23,650 bases of DNA. Source: Bacteroidales bacterium. GTDB lineage: Bacteria; Bacteroidota; Bacteroidia; Bacteroidales; UBA3824. Made by a program: the position numbers and the translations under genes. A model generated the notes under the pieces. It was not told where the DNA came from, did no database searches, and was given only the letters and a program-made list of their open reading frames with translations. Positions 20,927 to 23,650 of this stretch are shown piece by piece. Within the stretch, counting starts at the first letter, position 1. The number at the start of each line of letters is the position of its first letter. The stretch lies in assembly GCA_016287995.1 (NCBI GenBank), contig JAEEXW010000005.1, positions 1 to 23,650 on the forward strand, in the 5' to 3' direction.

Positions 20927-21229
20927 ATGGCTTTTACTTGGAACGAAATATTAAAACTCAAAGAGGGCGACCTCTTGCATATTGAAGCAAGAAACCCACA
21001 CAATGCGGCATTGAACCAAACAGCATTTGCGACCTTTCATCGCGTAGATGCCGACAAAGGCGACGTATGGCTGAAAGACGTAATGACAAAAGAAAATAAC
21101 AGAAGGATAATTGCCGACCATATATCAGTAGGAATGACTGCCAACATTCATATTACTTATATGTCCGAAAAACAAGCAGCCTTGTATGTAAACCTTAGAA
21201 AGGCAATGAAAGAAATTTTAGAGGCATAA
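20927..21229 (+). CDS. small phage protein, unknown
   Basis: This 100-residue protein (MAFTWNEILKLKEGDLLHIE) has no motif I recognise. It appears to have beta strands in the middle (ATFHRVDADKGDVWLKDV, ANIHITYM) and a helical end (QAALYVNLRKAMKEILEA). It follows a copy of the leader repeat and sits five bases before the holin-like gene. It may be a phage accessory gene; codon use resembles the neighbours. Confidence 0.6.
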   Translation: MAFTWNEILKLKEGDLLHIEARNPHNAALNQTAFATFHRVDADKGDVWLKDVMTKENNRRIIADHISVGMTANIHITYMSEKQAALYVNLRKAMKEILEA

Positions 21230-21234
21230 CAAAA

Positions 21235-21555
21235 ATGGAAACAACTGAATTTGTAACAGTATTTCAAAACTTCGGCTTTCCGATTGCGCTGGTAATAGTT
21301 TTGCTTGGCGCAATGGGCTGGATAGCAAAGAAGGCTTGGGAATACGTAAAAAAGAGAGACGACGAGGCGGTGAGACTCCGGGACCAGTTTATTGCGTACT
21401 TGCAGCAAAACCATGTGGAACTGACAGGCGCAATCTTGGAAAACGCCACTGCCGCAAAGGAAAACGCCACCGCACTGAAAGAAAACGCGGCGGCACTCAA
21501 CCGTTTTGCAATGATGGTTGAAAAGTTTGAGAAATATCTTAAAACTGAGAAATAA
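21235..21555 (+). CDS. small membrane protein, holin-like
   Basis: This 106-residue protein has one transmembrane helix (about 13-32: FGFPIALVIVLLGAMGWIA). A basic/charged amphipathic part follows (KKAWEYVKKRDDEAVRLRDQF), then a helix with NATAAKENATALKENAAALN repeats that should form a coiled coil. The pattern of one N-terminal TM helix plus a charged cytoplasmic tail resembles BhlA/UviB-type holin-like proteins. No endolysin is next to it in the window. A tail-related or membrane-tether role is also possible. It stops two bases before the tape measure start. Confidence 0.6.
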   Translation: METTEFVTVFQNFGFPIALVIVLLGAMGWIAKKAWEYVKKRDDEAVRLRDQFIAYLQQNHVELTGAILENATAAKENATALKENAAALNRFAMMVEKFEKYLKTEK

Positions 21556-21557
21556 CT

Positions 21558-23650
21558 ATGGCTAAGACAAACATCGAACTGATTTTGGAGATGAAAGACC
21601 GATATTCAAAGGTTTTGAAAAAGGCGGACACTGACTCCGGTACAACAGTTCAAAAAATAAAACAGCGGCTTTCTGACGTGCGGGAACGTTTTGTCGAGGT
21701 TGGCAGCGCAGTCTCGCGCAATACAAAGGCGGCGTTTTCCGACATCAAAAGAACCATGACAGACAGCAGTTACCGCCGTGCCGGGATTGTTGTTGCCATG
21801 CGCGAACTAAAACAAGGCATTGAAGGTGTCAAGAAAAAGTTTAACGAGGCCTTTGAAGAAGCACAAAAGAAAATCCCGGTTTTCGGTCAGGCGGTGGAGT
21901 TCTTAAAAAATCCGATAACGCTCGGTGTTTCGGGTCTTGTAGGAGTTGGAACGCAGATAAAGAACGCCGCAGACCTCGCAATGAACTGGCAAAAAGGCAT
22001 GGCGGAAATCAACGTTACGGCAGGTCTTTCACAAAAGGAACTTGACGGTCTAAGTAAAAAAATGCTTGAAATCGGTTCTCAGAATGTTGCGCCGTTGGAG
22101 GAAGTGCCGGGCGCGTTCAACAAAATTATTTCGGCAGGTCTTGACGCCAAGACCGCTTTGGCATCGCTCGACCCGACATTAAAGGCGGCAAAGGCGGGTT
22201 TTGTGGACATCGAAACCGTTGCAAAAGCGGGTACAAGTGTAATGAACTCCGCCGGAGTAAAAGACATAGTGGCGGAAAAAGACATCGTGGACGCTACCGG
22301 CAAAGTGATAACAAGAAAAGGCGAAGTTATGAAAACCGCCATTGAGCAAGTATACGACACTCTTTTTGCAACCATGCAGAAAGGCTCGGCATCCATGTCC
22401 GAAATTGCGGCTTATCTGCCGACGATAGTGCCGACAGCCAAAAACGCGGGCATTTCGCTTAATCAGGCATCTGGCGCGTTTGCTTTTATGACGGCGCAGG
22501 GTGTCAACGCGGCATCAGCGGCAACGCTTTTGAACGGTGCTTTTAATTCGCTCTCCAACCCCAAACTGTTGGCTAATTTCAAGGCGATAGGCGTTAACAT
22601 TTACGATGCCAAAGGCAAAATGCGTTCTATGCCTGAAATAGTGGATGCCTTGTCAAAGTCTCTTGACGGACTTTCCGACAAACAGAAAGCGGCAAAACTT
22701 GCCTCTCTTGGCCTTGACCAGACATCTGCGCAGGCATTTGCGGTGATGACACAGAGTGCGGGCAAGTTCCGCGACACCTTGGACGCAACCGCCAAGTCGG
22801 AAGGCGCGTTGAAAGACTCTTATAACAACTCCCTCACCGCCCGCGACCAATGGGGCATCGCCGCAAACAACATCAAAAAGTTTATGATTCAGGCGGGACA
22901 GTTTATGCTGCCTGTAATTACAAAAATGGGCGAATGGGCGGCAAGCCTGACCGGGAACATCGTTCCGGCGATAAAAGGCGTTAAAAACTTTCTGTCGGAA
23001 TGGTCGCCGGTGATTTTGGGCGCAGCGGCAGCGTTTTTGGTCCTTAATGCCAACACCATAGCGGCAAGCGCGGCTTTGGCGGCTCATTCAGTATGGACTG
23101 GTATTTTAGCGGCTAAACAGTGGATTCTTAACGTTGCAATGTCGGCAAACCCTATCGGCTTAATTATTGTCGGAATCGGCATTTTAATAGGCAGTATTGT
23201 AATGCTCTGCAAAAAATATGAGGGCTGGACTTCCGTCTGGAACTTTGTAAAAACATTTCTTGTCAATTCGTTTTGGCAGTTTGTTGACGACTGGAAAGAC
23301 GGTTTTCAGGGGTTGTGGTATTACATTCAACTGTTTTGGCTTAATATAAAGAGTTTTGGGCAGTATATCGGACAGTTGTTTTCCAATATCGGTCAGGCGA
23401 TAAAACTTGCTTTGTCGGGCAACTTTTCGGACGCTAAGAAAATGCTGACAAGCGAAATTCACACCGACGCGGAAAACGAAATCGAAAAGTTGAAAACGGA
23501 GCGCGAACAACAAAAAGCCAAATACGCTACCGAAACCAAACAGCGCATTGACGAAACCCAAAAGGCATGGAACGACGTACACCTGACCAAAAAGGAGACC
23601 AAAAGCGAAACCGAAGGCTCGGAAGACAAGTCTGTCTCAGACGAGATAAA
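21558..23650 (+). CDS. phage tail tape measure protein (cut by right edge)
   Basis: Open from the ATG at 21558 (MAKTNIELILEMKDRYSKVL) to the window edge, 697 residues without a stop. The first 120 residues are helical and charged. Then comes the TP901-type tape measure domain: AADLAMNWQKGMAEINVTAGLS, VAPLEEVPGAFNKIISAGLDAKT, FAFMTAQGVNAASAATLLNGAFNSL, IGVNIYDAKGKMRSMPEIVDAL, ASLGLDQTSAQAFAVM. Later there are hydrophobic segments (VILGAAAAFLVLNANTIAA, ANPIGLIIVGIGILIGSIVM) of the kind that interact with the host membrane during DNA entry. After that the sequence returns to charged helix. It sets tail length. It lies on the opposite strand and about 9.8 kb from the chaperone that normally precedes it. 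Confidence 0.85.
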   Translation, partial: MAKTNIELILEMKDRYSKVLKKADTDSGTTVQKIKQRLSDVRERFVEVGSAVSRNTKAAFSDIKRTMTDSSYRRAGIVVAMRELKQGIEGVKKKFNEAFEEAQKKIPVFGQAVEFLKNPITLGVSGLVGVGTQIKNAADLAMNWQKGMAEINVTAGLSQKELDGLSKKMLEIGSQNVAPLEEVPGAFNKIISAGLDAKTALASLDPTLKAAKAGFVDIETVAKAGTSVMNSAGVKDIVAEKDIVDATGKVITRKGEVMKTAIEQVYDTLFATMQKGSASMSEIAAYLPTIVPTAKNAGISLNQASGAFAFMTAQGVNAASAATLLNGAFNSLSNPKLLANFKAIGVNIYDAKGKMRSMPEIVDALSKSLDGLSDKQKAAKLASLGLDQTSAQAFAVMTQSAGKFRDTLDATAKSEGALKDSYNNSLTARDQWGIAANNIKKFMIQAGQFMLPVITKMGEWAASLTGNIVPAIKGVKNFLSEWSPVILGAAAAFLVLNANTIAASAALAAHSVWTGILAAKQWILNVAMSANPIGLIIVGIGILIGSIVMLCKKYEGWTSVWNFVKTFLVNSFWQFVDDWKDGFQGLWYYIQLFWLNIKSFGQYIGQLFSNIGQAIKLALSGNFSDAKKMLTSEIHTDAENEIEKLKTEREQQKAKYATETKQRIDETQKAWNDVHLTKKETKSETEGSEDKSVSDEI

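Larger units (their letters stand above)
20522..20930 (+). repeat. two copies of a ~43-bp leader before two small genes
   Basis: Bases 20522-20565 and 20886-20930 share ACAAACAATTTTTGAACCAA, then an A-rich stretch with AAAAAACGTAAAAAA directly before ATGG. Only small indels differ between the copies. Both lead into a start codon. They are likely copies of a translation or promoter leader. Confidence 0.75.

Overview
The window looks like a chromosome segment of a Bacteroidetes bacterium, probably Bacteroidales. Support comes from TTTG/TAnnTTTG promoters, starts without Shine-Dalgarno motifs, a lipoprotein, and secreted proteins of a type common in that phylum. It holds about 3.8 kb of apparent host DNA followed by about 19.7 kb of a contractile-tailed, Mu-like prophage that continues past the right edge.

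Host part (1-3765). A partial sugar 2-epimerase of the AGE family runs off the left edge on the minus strand. It diverges from a three-gene plus-strand operon: a lipoprotein alpha/beta hydrolase (309-1238), a secreted CAP-domain protein with a very Asp-rich tail (1256-2329), and a second, internally duplicated CAP-like protein (2345-3721). The two divergent promoters share one TTTGCAAA palindrome. The operon ends at a perfect 19-bp-stem terminator. The next 180 bp are AT-rich and carry a direct repeat with 22-bp period that could be a prophage end.

Prophage leftward arm (15301 down to 3996, minus strand), in transcription order: prohead protease with a nested scaffold, major capsid protein, contractile sheath (DUF2586-like), tail tube, tail-assembly chaperone with a -1 frameshift extension, DUF6046-like protein, tail hub (gpD-like), spike/gpV-like, gpW/gp25-like wedge, a small LysM-like protein, baseplate J, a gpI-position protein, a collar-domain fiber and a second fiber, then a terminator. 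A secreted repeat protein (10174-10527) is inserted in the opposite orientation.

Prophage rightward arm (15528 to the right edge, plus strand): small and large terminase, DUF1320-like connector, DUF935-like portal, MuF head protein with an unusual C-terminal domain, two small accessory genes, a holin-like membrane protein, and the tape measure protein, cut by the edge. The tape measure is therefore separated from the tube and chaperone genes and transcribed the other way. A GC-rich, highly structured 226-bp region separates the arms.

Most notable: two candidate -1 frameshift signals (A_AAA_AAC in the chaperone; A_AAT_TTT plus hairpin at the portal/MuF junction); a MuF protein with a possible toxin module followed by a small acidic gene; a phage-borne secreted protein with six 11-residue repeats; and a dispersed 7-bp repeat family (AATTGAC-like) at gene junctions in the phage, supplying start codons, stop codons and in-frame linkers. 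No transposase, integrase, repressor, lysin, tRNA, CRISPR or reverse transcriptase is visible here.
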